Below, piece after piece: positions 17,618-26,325 of a stretch of DNA of 44,622 nt (position 1 is its first letter; each line of letters begins with the position of its first letter). The notes beneath the pieces were generated by a model. That model was given only the letters and a program-made list of their open reading frames with translations, was not told the origin of the DNA and made no database searches. The stretch covers positions 1-44,622 of the forward strand of contig JAURKU010000004.1 in NCBI GenBank assembly GCA_030831605.1, read 5' to 3'. The translations under genes and the position numbers were made by a program. Origin of the DNA: Rhodoluna sp. (lineage in GTDB: Bacteria; Actinomycetota; Actinomycetes; Actinomycetales; Microbacteriaceae).

Positions 17618-18901
17618 CTACTCGGGCTTGAAGAGCTTCTGCAAGGTGAATCTGGCCAGTAGTGCCACAGCCAGGATGATAAGGCTTATTGGCACTGCCG
17701 GTCCCGGTACATTCAATAACAGCAATAAACAAAGCGCTAAGCCAACTACCGCGACAACTAGGTGTTGCTTACGCTCAGCTTTTGGTTGCCTGAGCACGCT
17801 CAGATGTCCAATTGCGTAGTAGAGCAGAACGCTAAAGCTAGAAAACCCGATAACCCAGGCAGTGTATTGCTTGGTTTCAATTAGCACTATCGCCCCAACT
17901 GCAATAAGTAATTCTGCTAGCCAGGGGGCTCCAAAGCGGTTGCGCTTTTCAAATACCCTAGGCAGTTCCCGATCTTCTGCCATAGTAGCGGCAGTTCTGG
18001 AAACACCAGCTAAGAGGGCAAGGATGGAACCTAAGCTAGCGGCTAGCACCACAGCGTCAATTACCCCTGAATTAAACCAAGGTGCGCTTCTAGCTAACAA
18101 AGCTTCGAAGGTGGCATCGGGCATTGCCTCATTGCCAGTTCCAATAACGCCGGAGACAACAATGGCTAGTAAGAAGTAAAGGACAATAACTATTCCGAGG
18201 GAGATGACTATTGCCCTAGGGATATTCTTTTTTGGATCTCGAACCTCATCGCCTAAAGTAGCCACCCGCGCATATCCGGCGAAGGCAAAGAAAATTATCG
18301 CTGCTGCGGCCAGAGTGCCCTGATTTGCAGTAGCACCAAGCGCTAGATCGTTTAGAGCTTGCGAGGAAAAGCCGTTACCTAAGCCAACAAAAATACAGAA
18401 AGCCAAAAAGGCTAGAGTGACGGTTGCCAATATGGCAGCTACGAGGGCTGTCCTATTTATGCCTAACAAATTGAGAGAGGTCATCAGCAAGACTGCCAGT
18501 GTGGCAACATGAATCTCATTCAGGAGATTTGGTGCAGCCGGGTTAATTAACGTACCCTGTGGAACAAGGTAAAGCTGAATGATCAGCGCTATCGCGGCGA
18601 TAGATGCGATCTTGCCAAAGACAAAGGAAAAGCCGGCGATAAAACTAATACTTTTTGGCAGATACACCCTTGAGTATGCGTAGATGCCGCCAGCTCTAGA
18701 TATTCCACCGGCCAGTTGATAAACCGAGGCTGCATTTAGCGAAGCAACTATGGCAGCAAGTAAGAGGGCAATGAAGAACCCGTTTCTAGCTGATTCGTAG
18801 GCTGCGCTCCAGACAAAGAAAACACCAGCGCCAAGCATCGAGGCTACCCCGATGGCCACTGCTCCTAGAAGGGATAACTGCTGTTTTTTAGACGTGGCCA
18901 T
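17618..18901 (-). CDS. APC family amino-acid permease
   Basis: 427 residues with about 12 hydrophobic segments. 'GAVAIGVASMLGAGVFFVW' is the substrate-backbone-binding first helix of the APC superfamily, and 'FFAFAGYARVATLGDEVRDPKKNIPRA' is the conserved helix 6 to loop region. Probably a proton-coupled importer or exporter of an amino acid or amine; the substrate is not predictable. Start taken at ATG 18901, inside the end of prs (14-base overlap), rather than TTG 18904. No good ribosome binding site is visible, so translation probably depends on prs. It interrupts the usual prs-rplY adjacency. Confidence 0.88.
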   Translation of the reverse strand: MATSKKQQLSLLGAVAIGVASMLGAGVFFVWSAAYESARNGFFIALLLAAIVASLNAASVYQLAGGISRAGGIYAYSRVYLPKSISFIAGFSFVFGKIASIAAIALIIQLYLVPQGTLINPAAPNLLNEIHVATLAVLLMTSLNLLGINRTALVAAILATVTLAFLAFCIFVGLGNGFSSQALNDLALGATANQGTLAAAAIIFFAFAGYARVATLGDEVRDPKKNIPRAIVISLGIVIVLYFLLAIVVSGVIGTGNEAMPDATFEALLARSAPWFNSGVIDAVVLAASLGSILALLAGVSRTAATMAEDRELPRVFEKRNRFGAPWLAELLIAVGAIVLIETKQYTAWVIGFSSFSVLLYYAIGHLSVLRQPKAERKQHLVVAVVGLALCLLLLLNVPGPAVPISLIILAVALLARFTLQKLFKPE

Positions 18902-19862
18902 CAAAAAGGATGGTCACGCTGTCATCGTTGAATACCGATGAAATGGCTCTAGCCACCAGCGGAGCAATCGATAGCACAGTAAGTTTCTCAAATTGCTTTT
19001 CAAGTGGTATAGGAAGCGTGTTAGTGACAATTACGTTGTCAACTTCAGGACCTGACAAACGCTCAACCGCAGGATCGCTAAAGACCGCGTGCGTAGCAGC
19101 AACAATGATTCTTCCGGCACCGTTATCGCGAAGTGCTTTGGCGGCAGCCACGATAGTTCCGGCAGTGTCAATCATGTCGTCAACTAGAACACAGACACGT
19201 CCTTCAACTTCACCGACAAGTTCATTTACCTGAACTTGGTTAGGTTTGGTCGGGTCACGACGCTTGTGAATAATTGCAAGCGGTGCACCTAAACGGTCTG
19301 CCCATATATCCGCTACCCGAACTCGACCTGAGTCTGGTGAGACTACCGTGATCTTGTCTGCGCCGAAGGTTTGCTTCACGTGATCGGCGAGAAGTGGAAG
19401 AGCCCACAGGTGATCTACCGGGCCATCAAAGAATCCCTGAATCTGCGGTGAGTGAAGATCAACAGACATCAGTCGGTCTGCGCCAGCTGCCTTATAGAGA
19501 TCGGCTACCAATCGAGCTGAAATTGGTTCACGACCTTTATGTTTCTTATCTTGTCTGGCGTAAGGGAAAAACGGAGAAACCACGGTGATTCGCTTAGCGC
19601 TAGCACGCTTGAGAGCATCGATCATGATTAGCTGTTCCATAAGTTGGTCATTGATCGGTGCCGAGTGCGACTGAATGACGAAAGCATCAACACCACGAAC
19701 CGACTCATCGAAGCGAACAAAAATTTCACCGTTAGCAAAGTTATACGAGGTGGTTGGCACAATCTCGGTGCCTAGCAGTGTCGCGATCTCTTGGGCAAGT
19801 TCTGGGTGGCCTCGGCCACTGGCTAAAACCAATCGTTTCTGTCCCGAGGTTTTTATCTGCAC
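18888..19862 (-). CDS. prs: Ribose-phosphate pyrophosphokinase
   Basis: 324 residues from a GTG start with AAGGAAA upstream. Class I PRPP synthetase blocks are present: 'DKKHKGREPISARLVADLY', 'VDLHSPQIQGFF', 'SPDSGRVRVADIWADRLG', and the PRPP-binding loop 'VCVLVDDMIDTAGTIVAAA'. It makes PRPP from ribose 5-phosphate and ATP for nucleotides, histidine, tryptophan and NAD. glmU ends 14 bases upstream, the conserved order in Actinobacteria. Confidence 0.97.
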   Translation of the reverse strand: MQIKTSGQKRLVLASGRGHPELAQEIATLLGTEIVPTTSYNFANGEIFVRFDESVRGVDAFVIQSHSAPINDQLMEQLIMIDALKRASAKRITVVSPFFPYARQDKKHKGREPISARLVADLYKAAGADRLMSVDLHSPQIQGFFDGPVDHLWALPLLADHVKQTFGADKITVVSPDSGRVRVADIWADRLGAPLAIIHKRRDPTKPNQVQVNELVGEVEGRVCVLVDDMIDTAGTIVAAAKALRDNGAGRIIVAATHAVFSDPAVERLSGPEVDNVIVTNTLPIPLEKQFEKLTVLSIAPLVARAISSVFNDDSVTILFDGHV

Positions 19863-19876
19863 TTACCCGATTTCCT

Positions 19877-21301
19877 TTACTCTTTGGCTTTCTTAGCGGC
19901 TTCAGCTGAACTGGTTTCGCCACGGTTAGCTAGCACCCAGTTGGCAATACTACGCTGTGGGGCAACGTTCATGGCTAAATCTCCAGCTGCAACATCTTTA
20001 CGTACCACCGTACCAGCGGCGGTATAGGCTCCATCGGCTATCTCGACAGGTGCAACAAAGACGTTATGTGAGCCGCTTCGCACATGTGAGCCGATGGTGG
20101 TGTGGTGCTTATTGACCCCGTCATAGTTGGCAAAGATAGTGCCAGCGCCGATGTTGCTTTGCTGGCCTATGGTGGCATCGCCGACATAGCTTAGGTGTGG
20201 AATCTTTGAGCCAGCGCCAATCTTGGCATTCTTAGTTTCAACAAAGGTGCCGATCTTGCCACCTTCGCCTAGGTGAGTGCCAGGTCGTATATAACTAAAT
20301 GGGCCCACTGTTGCATCTGCTTCAATCACAGCTCCGTTGACATCAGATTTTCTAATCGTGACATTTGCACCGATGACAGAATCGTGGATGCTAACTTCAG
20401 GGCCAATTACGCTGCCGCCACCAATACTGGTTATGCCTTTGAGGTAGGTTCCAGGTAACAAGGTCACATCTTCACCGAGCACTGCGGTGATGTCAATAAA
20501 TGTTGTGTCGGGATCCAAAATGGTAACTCCAGCCAACATCCAGCCTTGGCAAATTCTTGAGTTTAGTTCCCTGGCAACTTGCTGCAGCTGAACTCTGGTG
20601 TTGATACCAGCTACTAGCCAGTTATCTCTGACCGCTAGTGCTTGAACTTTACTTCCAGCCTTAGCTATTTCGGTAAGTGCATCGGTTAGGTATTTCTCAC
20701 CGGCAGCGTTTTGCGAAGCAATCTTGGTTAGTGCTTGTTTGATAAGTTCGTAATCAAAAACGTAAACACCGGCGTTTACCTCGTTGATTTCAAGTTCCTC
20801 TTCCGTGGCATCGCGATGCTCAACAATAGAACTAAATTCCCCAGCGTCGGTTCTAATCACTCGGCCGTAACCATTCGGGTCATCAAAAACCGCGGTGAGC
20901 ATTGTTGCTCCAGCTCCACTGGCTAAATGAACTTCAAGCATCGCTTCGATGGTTTGCACATCAAGCAGAGGAACATCTGCGCTGGTGACTACCACTGCGC
21001 CATTAAAACCATCTGGTAAAACACCAAGGGCACATTCCAGTGCCCGACCGGTACCTGGAATCTCATCTTGGTGAGCTATATGAACCGAAGGATAGAAGGC
21101 GTGGATGTATGGCTCAAGTTGGTCTTTTTCATGGCGAATTACAGGAATCACATACTTGGCCCCCACTGAACTGGCGGTAGCCAGAGCGTGGCCTAAAAGC
21201 GGCAATCCGGCAATCTCGTGCATAACCTTAGGAGTTGCTGAACGCATCCTGGTACCTTCGCCGGCGGCTAAAACCACTACAGCCAAGTGATCTTCGCTCA
21301 T
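19877..21301 (-). CDS. glmU: Bifunctional UDP-GlcNAc pyrophosphorylase / GlcN-1-P acetyltransferase
   Basis: 474 residues. The N-terminal uridyltransferase begins 'VVVLAAGEGTRMRSATPKVM' and includes 'GTGRALECAL'. From about 250 the left-handed beta-helix acetyltransferase shows hexapeptide repeats, with 'VGDATIGQQSNIGAGTIFANYDG' as the acetyl-CoA site. It makes UDP-N-acetylglucosamine for peptidoglycan. GGAGG precedes the ATG. tRNA-Gln lies 26 bases upstream on the same strand. Confidence 0.98.
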   Translation of the reverse strand: MSEDHLAVVVLAAGEGTRMRSATPKVMHEIAGLPLLGHALATASSVGAKYVIPVIRHEKDQLEPYIHAFYPSVHIAHQDEIPGTGRALECALGVLPDGFNGAVVVTSADVPLLDVQTIEAMLEVHLASGAGATMLTAVFDDPNGYGRVIRTDAGEFSSIVEHRDATEEELEINEVNAGVYVFDYELIKQALTKIASQNAAGEKYLTDALTEIAKAGSKVQALAVRDNWLVAGINTRVQLQQVARELNSRICQGWMLAGVTILDPDTTFIDITAVLGEDVTLLPGTYLKGITSIGGGSVIGPEVSIHDSVIGANVTIRKSDVNGAVIEADATVGPFSYIRPGTHLGEGGKIGTFVETKNAKIGAGSKIPHLSYVGDATIGQQSNIGAGTIFANYDGVNKHHTTIGSHVRSGSHNVFVAPVEIADGAYTAAGTVVRKDVAAGDLAMNVAPQRSIANWVLANRGETSSAEAAKKAKE

Positions 21302-21327
21302 TTAACCTCCAGGTTAGTTTTATTGCG

Positions 21328-21399
21328 CTGCTCCCCCAGGATTCGAACCTGGACCGAACACCTCCAAAGGGTGCCGTGCTGCCGTTACACTAGGGAGCA
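21328..21399 (-). tRNA. tRNA-Gln (anticodon UUG)
   Basis: The reverse complement folds with acceptor TGCTCCC/GGGAGCA, discriminator G, anticodon loop CTTTGGA (anticodon TTG), and T-arm CCAGG TTCGAAT CCTGG. The length is 72 nt and CCA is not encoded. It lies between ispE and glmU with no separate terminator, suggesting processing from a longer transcript. Confidence 0.96.
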
Positions 21400-21436
21400 A
21401 TTTATTACTTGCGGCAACCTAATTCTGCCAGAGTTT

Positions 21437-22345
21437 TTAGTTTTCCAGCCTTGTTCCGCGGTAACTAGGCCTAGCCAGAAGGGCAATCAGGCCCAAATCG
21501 CTCACCAAATCGGCAGCTTTTTTAGCTTGCTCCTGATCTTCAAAAAGCCCAATCACGGTCGGCCCGCTACCGGTGACCATGGCCTTTTCTGCTCCAGCCA
21601 AATCAAGCACATCAATGGTGTTTCTAATTGCCGGCAGCAAAGTAATGGCTGGGGCTTCAAGATCGTTATGCATCAACGAGGCAAGCGCTTTGATATCGGC
21701 AATTGGCTCAGTGAGATTGCTAAAGACACTGCTCTGTCCAATTTCATCAAAGCGAGAAAATACCTGCGGGGTGGATAGCCCTTCTTGGCTTATCGCAATA
21801 ACAAAAATGCAATCAAAACCAAGTGGCGGTACCTTCTGCAGTACCTCTCCGTGGTTAGTGCCGATAGCTAATCCACCAAGCAAACTAAATGGAACATCGC
21901 TACCGAATTCTTTAGCCAGTTCAGTTAGTTCGGCTTCAGTTAGTAATTCTTTACCTCGTTCTTGGTTTAGATAGTGATTACAGGCAACTAGCATCGCAGC
22001 TGCATCAGCTGATCCTCCGGCCATGCCACCGGCAACCGGAATAGTTTTATCAATCAAAATCTCAAAACCACTTAGCTTCTCACCAACAAGGCTAAACATT
22101 CGTTCAGCTACCGTATATACCAAGTTGCTCTGATCGGTTGGCACTGAATTGACATGTCGAAGGGGCAGTGTCGCTGACCTAACCGTAATGCTGATTGGTT
22201 GATTTTCGCTGGTGCCCACAAGAGATACCGAATCTCGTAAATCAAGTTCTAGGTAAAGTGAGTTAACCGGATGATAGCTATCTGGAGCTAACGGGGCAAC
22301 TTGAAATACCAGGTTGATTTTGGCCGGAGCGCTAACTGTAATCAT
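21437..22345 (-). CDS. ispE: 4-diphosphocytidyl-2-C-methyl-D-erythritol kinase
   Basis: 302 residues of the GHMP kinase family. 'SAPAKINLVFQV' at the N-terminus binds substrate; 'IPVAGGMAGGSADAAAMLVA' is the ATP-binding glycine-rich loop; 'MVTGSGPTVIGLF' is the C-terminal glycine motif. It catalyses the fourth step of the MEP pathway of isoprenoid synthesis. Its ATG overlaps the stop of the upstream unknown gene by 4 bases (ATGA), so it is translationally coupled to it. Normally ispE follows rsmA directly. Confidence 0.96.
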   Translation of the reverse strand: MITVSAPAKINLVFQVAPLAPDSYHPVNSLYLELDLRDSVSLVGTSENQPISITVRSATLPLRHVNSVPTDQSNLVYTVAERMFSLVGEKLSGFEILIDKTIPVAGGMAGGSADAAAMLVACNHYLNQERGKELLTEAELTELAKEFGSDVPFSLLGGLAIGTNHGEVLQKVPPLGFDCIFVIAISQEGLSTPQVFSRFDEIGQSSVFSNLTEPIADIKALASLMHNDLEAPAITLLPAIRNTIDVLDLAGAEKAMVTGSGPTVIGLFEDQEQAKKAADLVSDLGLIALLARPSYRGTRLEN

Positions 22346-22989
22346 CTGCTCACCTGATCAATAATATTTTGAATCAAGTTCTGCCAATACTTTGTTGCCT
22401 CACGCCTTTTTGCAGTGTCATCGAGAAACTCGTGCTCGACCAGTAAATTACAATTTCCCGAAGCGGATTCAAAAATGAGTGTTGCTCGGGTTTGGTTGCT
22501 AAAGCCAATAATGATTTTTTCGCCCTGTACCAGTTTTAGAAAGCGGCTAAAGCCTTCGCCGTAAATAGTTGATGCAGTGAAGATGTTATAGGCAAGTGCC
22601 GATGTTGTTGGAATCACCGAGGTTATCCGAAGCAATCTCTCGTCAGCAGCTGAAGATTTAGATTGCGCTCGCCATTTTAGATACATCAGCGCAATTGAGT
22701 TTGCCCACCACTTTTGCACTCGGTAATCATCCTGCAGGAATTTGGCAATCTGAGCTTGCTTAGACTCCCGCAATTGGCTGGCAAAGATGATATCTAGCCA
22801 GATCTCTCGCTGCTTACCGGTGTTAGCCAAAAGCAGGTCTGCTGCTGGGTTATCGGTGTAGGGGCCCTCTGGAATCAGCATTGCTCGTTTACCTGATTTT
22901 CTAATTTCACGAGGTTGGGATTCAACTGATACAGGTGCTTTAGGTAAGTCTTGAAAAATGTCAGTGAGTTTCTTCTTCCGGCCAAACAT
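22342..22989 (-). CDS. Unknown protein inserted between rsmA and ispE
   Basis: 215 residues, not confidently recognised. The N-terminus is basic (MFGRKKK), followed by a proline-rich stretch. The middle 'RVQKWWANSIALMYLKWR' recalls the double-tryptophan helix of DUF4287-type proteins, and the last 80 residues (beta-rich, 'KIIIGFSNQTRATLIFE') resemble an SRPBCC-like or AHSA1-like fold. Both resemblances are weak. No signal peptide or membrane segment. The ATG shares one base with the rsmA stop (TAATG) and the stop overlaps ispE by 4 bases, so it is fully embedded in a housekeeping operon and surely expressed with it. Confidence 0.75.
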   Translation of the reverse strand: MFGRKKKLTDIFQDLPKAPVSVESQPREIRKSGKRAMLIPEGPYTDNPAADLLLANTGKQREIWLDIIFASQLRESKQAQIAKFLQDDYRVQKWWANSIALMYLKWRAQSKSSAADERLLRITSVIPTTSALAYNIFTASTIYGEGFSRFLKLVQGEKIIIGFSNQTRATLIFESASGNCNLLVEHEFLDDTAKRREATKYWQNLIQNIIDQVSR

Positions 22990-23825
22990 TAACTAGCCGC
23001 CTTAGCAATTTGCATAAACTCAAAGATGTTCAGTTCTTCACCGCGCTGGCTCGGGGAAACGCCGGCACTGACTAGAAGCTGCTCAGCCGCGTCGGCAGAA
23101 CCAGCAAATTTGGCTAACGCTTGGCGAAGCGTCTTGCGGCGCTGGGAAAAAGCGTGATCGATAACTTCAAAAGTCTTTAGCCTAAGTGACTCATCCCCTA
23201 GCGGCTCTCTTCTTTTTTCGAAATAGACCAAAGCGGAGTCGACATTTGGAATTGGCCAAAAAACGCTCCTTCCGACGTTCCCAGCCAAATTACTAAGTGC
23301 ATACCAGGCCAATTTCGCACTTGGCACTCCATACACCTTTGAACCAGGTGTAGCTGCCAATCGATGAGCCACTTCCGCTTGGACTAGGACTACCCCTTTT
23401 GTGATGCTCGGGAATTGTTCCAGAAAGTGAAGTAGGACTGGGACAGAGATGTTGTATGGCAGGTTAGCCACAAGTGCATTTGGAGCAAAAGGTAATTCGG
23501 TAACTTTGAGCGCATCCTGATGAATTAGTTTGAAGTTTTTGTTCGGTGCCTTCTTGGTGATTGTTTCGATGATTCCCGAAGCCATTCTGGAATCCACTTC
23601 AACTGCGACAAGATCATTTACCGCTTCTAAAAGACCAAGTGTGAGAGAACCCAAACCAGGGCCAATCTCAACAACTTTTTCTTTGCCTGAAAGCTTGGCA
23701 ACCGCGACGATTTTTCTGATGGTATTCGGATCTATAACAAAGTTCTGGCCGAGTTTCTTAGTTGGCACTACACCAAAATTTTGCGCAAGCAACCTTATTT
23801 CAGCAGCGCCTAATAATTCGTTCAC
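22989..23825 (-). CDS. rsmA: 16S rRNA dimethyladenosine transferase
   Basis: Called from GTG 23825 (278 residues), which overlaps the tatD stop as GTGA; the track's start is a TTG six codons earlier. 'KKLGQNFVIDPNTIRKIV' and 'VEIGPGLGSLTLGLLE' form the SAM-binding motifs, and 'NLPYNISVPVLLHFLEQ' is the catalytic motif. It dimethylates A1518 and A1519 (E. coli numbering) in 16S rRNA, and its loss gives kasugamycin resistance. Follows metG and tatD in the usual actinobacterial order. Confidence 0.96.
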   Translation of the reverse strand: MNELLGAAEIRLLAQNFGVVPTKKLGQNFVIDPNTIRKIVAVAKLSGKEKVVEIGPGLGSLTLGLLEAVNDLVAVEVDSRMASGIIETITKKAPNKNFKLIHQDALKVTELPFAPNALVANLPYNISVPVLLHFLEQFPSITKGVVLVQAEVAHRLAATPGSKVYGVPSAKLAWYALSNLAGNVGRSVFWPIPNVDSALVYFEKRREPLGDESLRLKTFEVIDHAFSQRRKTLRQALAKFAGSADAAEQLLVSAGVSPSQRGEELNIFEFMQIAKAAS

Positions 23826-24736
23826 CAGATATCTGCTTTCCAAGAGCCATAAACTGCCTCGGTGTTTTTAGTAAGCTGCTCTGCCATTTCATCTTCCGAA
23901 AGCCCTCGAACCTCGGCCATCTTTCTAACCGTGATTGGAATCAAATAGGGCGAGTTGGGGCGACCACGGTATGGCTCAGGAGTTAGAAACGGAGCATCAG
24001 TTTCAACCAGGATTAGTTCTTTCGGCAATAGAGCTAATGCATCACGAAGTGATTGATTTTTCTTGAAAGTTAGCGTTCCAGCAAATGAGGCATACCAGCG
24101 ATTTTCAAGCAGAATTCCAGCTAGCTCGCTATCGCCACTAAAACAGTGAAATACGGTTCGCTCCGGAGCTCCTACCTTCAACAGTGTGTTCACCACATCT
24201 TCATGGGCATCACGATCATGTATTTGCAGGGCAATGTTATTTTCTTTAGCGATCTGAATATGCTCTTCAAAACTATGTTGCTGTAAAAAGTTTCGCTCTT
24301 CTTCGGTGCGGAAATAATCCAGCCCAGTTTCACCAACCGCTCGGACCCTTGGTTGGCTAGCTAATTTAGCAATCTCGGCAATAGCGTCATCGAGTTCGGC
24401 AAGGCTTTGATACTCAGCTGCAACGTTCGGGTGCAGCGCGACTGCAGCAAGCAATCTTGGCTCGATAGCGGCAATCTCGGCCGACCATCTAGAAGTTTCC
24501 ACCGATCCGCCTACTTGAACACCACCTAGAATCCCGGCCTGGTTAGCAAGTTCTAGATGCTCGCGATAATCCATTGGGTTCTCACCATCAGCTATCTCTA
24601 GATGGGTGTGATTATCGTAGGTCCCTACTCTTAGTGGCTCTGGTAAATCCGGATAACTTAAATCGCGTTTAGATCCGTCTTCTGCCTTACGGTCACGAAC
24701 CCTGATGTAGTTTTCGCTTGGCAGATCTTTACTCAT
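23822..24736 (-). CDS. TatD family metal-dependent deoxyribonuclease
   Basis: Called from ATG 24736 (304 residues), 8 bases inside the metG end; the track's start lies 10 codons further inside metG. The metal ligands are visible: 'YDNHTHLEI', 'AVGETGLDYFRT', 'IHDRDAHEDVV', 'HCFSGDSELA' and 'VETDAPFLTPEPYRGRPNSP'. The family hydrolyses DNA from 3' ends and may act in repair. About 45 extra residues precede the barrel start, longer than E. coli TatD. No strong ribosome binding site, so coupling to metG is likely. Confidence 0.93.
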   Translation of the reverse strand: MSKDLPSENYIRVRDRKAEDGSKRDLSYPDLPEPLRVGTYDNHTHLEIADGENPMDYREHLELANQAGILGGVQVGGSVETSRWSAEIAAIEPRLLAAVALHPNVAAEYQSLAELDDAIAEIAKLASQPRVRAVGETGLDYFRTEEERNFLQQHSFEEHIQIAKENNIALQIHDRDAHEDVVNTLLKVGAPERTVFHCFSGDSELAGILLENRWYASFAGTLTFKKNQSLRDALALLPKELILVETDAPFLTPEPYRGRPNSPYLIPITVRKMAEVRGLSEDEMAEQLTKNTEAVYGSWKADIW

Positions 24737-26315
24737 CTTTACTTTCGATGCGTGGGAATAGCGCATCTAAATCACCAACTGTTGGGTTCGCTAATTGCCC
24801 CCAACTTCCTGCCTCTGAAATATTCTGCTCGGCTAGATCTCCAAGGGTGCCAGCAGTAAGTGCCGCCCACAATTTAGCCGTAGCTTTTGGCATTACTGGA
24901 GAAAGCAAAACTGTTAAAGCTCGAAGCCCCTCGGAAGCACAATACAAAACAGTCGCTAGGCGATCTCGGTTGGACTCATCCTTGGCTAGCACCCAAGGCT
25001 CTTCTGTAGTGATGTAGTTATTCAGCTCATCGACTAATGTCCAAACGCTGATAATCGCTTCGGTTATTGCGGTTCTATCGATGGCTTCATTTGCCTTTGA
25101 ACTGGCGCTGGCAGCAACAGCGATTAGTTTTTTATCCGAAGCTGAATACTCACCAGCCGATGGTATGACTCCATCGAAATACCGCTTCACCATGGCTATT
25201 GTTCTTGAAGCCAAATTGCCAAAGCCATTGGCAAGTTCCGCCTGGTATCTAGCCGATAGGTCTTCCCAACTAAATGACCCATCTTGGCCGAAGTTCACTG
25301 CTTTCATAAAGTAGTAGCGGAATGCGTCAGAACCAAAACCATCGGTGATCTGGTTAGGGGCAATACCGGTCAATTTAGACTTTGACATTTTTTCGCCACC
25401 AACCAAGAGCCAGCCGTGACCGAAAATCTGACCCGGAAGTGGCAGACCGGCGGCCATGAGCATCGCTGGCCAAATCACCGCGTGAAAACGCAGAATGTCT
25501 TTGCCGACGACCTGAACATTAGCCGGCCAGTACTTTCTGAACTTTGCTTCGTCTTCGCCGTAGCCAATAGCCGTTACATAGTTCAATAGCGCATCGAACC
25601 AGACATAGGTGATATGTGAGTTATCCCAGGGAATATCGATTCCCCAGTCGAATTTTTCCTTTGATCTGGAAATCGATAAGTCATCTAACCCTCTAGAGAC
25701 GAAGGAAACCACTTCATTTCTTGCAGATTCTGGTGAGATAAAATCTGGATTCTGCTTGTAGTGATCTAGCAGTGGTTGCTGGAATTGACTCAGCCTAAAA
25801 AAGTAGTTGTTTTCTTCTAATTCCTCGACTGGCTTTGAATGAATGGCGCAAACCTCTTGACCCTGGTAGTCACCGGTACCCGCAACCAAATCCGACTTAT
25901 TCTTATACTCTTCGCAGCCAACGCAGTAAGCGCCTTTGAAGGCACCTTGGTAGATGAACCCGTCATCGTAAAGCTTTTGAATAAAGCGCTGAACATTGCT
26001 TTTGTGTCTGTCCTCGGTTGTTCTGATGAAATCCTGATTATCAATATCTATTGTTTCTAGAAGTGGCAGCCAGGCGTCATGAACCAATCGGTCAGTCCAT
26101 GCCTGGGCGGTTGAGTTATTAGCGGTTGCGGTGCGCAGGATTTTTTCACCATGCTCATCTGTGCCAAGCAGCAGGAAGGAATCCTCCCCTCTAGCCCGAT
26201 GCCAGCGCGCTAGGACATCGGCTGCTACTTCGGTGTAGGCGTGGCCGATGTGCGGCGCATCGTTTACGTAGAAGATGGGCGTTGTTATATAAAAGGAGTT
26301 CTTTTCCGAAGTCAT
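24729..26315 (-). CDS. metG: Methionyl-tRNA synthetase
   Basis: 528 residues. 'TPIFYVNDAPHIGHAYTEVAAD' contains the HIGH motif; the zinc knuckle region reads 'CVGCEEY' then 'CAIH'; 'GEKMSKSKLTG' is the KMSKS loop. It ends after the anticodon-binding helical domain, so there is no C-terminal tRBD extension, as in many actinobacterial enzymes. AGGA lies 8 bases before the ATG. rsmI ends 10 bases upstream. Confidence 0.97.
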   Translation of the reverse strand: MTSEKNSFYITTPIFYVNDAPHIGHAYTEVAADVLARWHRARGEDSFLLLGTDEHGEKILRTATANNSTAQAWTDRLVHDAWLPLLETIDIDNQDFIRTTEDRHKSNVQRFIQKLYDDGFIYQGAFKGAYCVGCEEYKNKSDLVAGTGDYQGQEVCAIHSKPVEELEENNYFFRLSQFQQPLLDHYKQNPDFISPESARNEVVSFVSRGLDDLSISRSKEKFDWGIDIPWDNSHITYVWFDALLNYVTAIGYGEDEAKFRKYWPANVQVVGKDILRFHAVIWPAMLMAAGLPLPGQIFGHGWLLVGGEKMSKSKLTGIAPNQITDGFGSDAFRYYFMKAVNFGQDGSFSWEDLSARYQAELANGFGNLASRTIAMVKRYFDGVIPSAGEYSASDKKLIAVAASASSKANEAIDRTAITEAIISVWTLVDELNNYITTEEPWVLAKDESNRDRLATVLYCASEGLRALTVLLSPVMPKATAKLWAALTAGTLGDLAEQNISEAGSWGQLANPTVGDLDALFPRIESKDE

Positions 26316-26325
26316 CGAGTTAATC

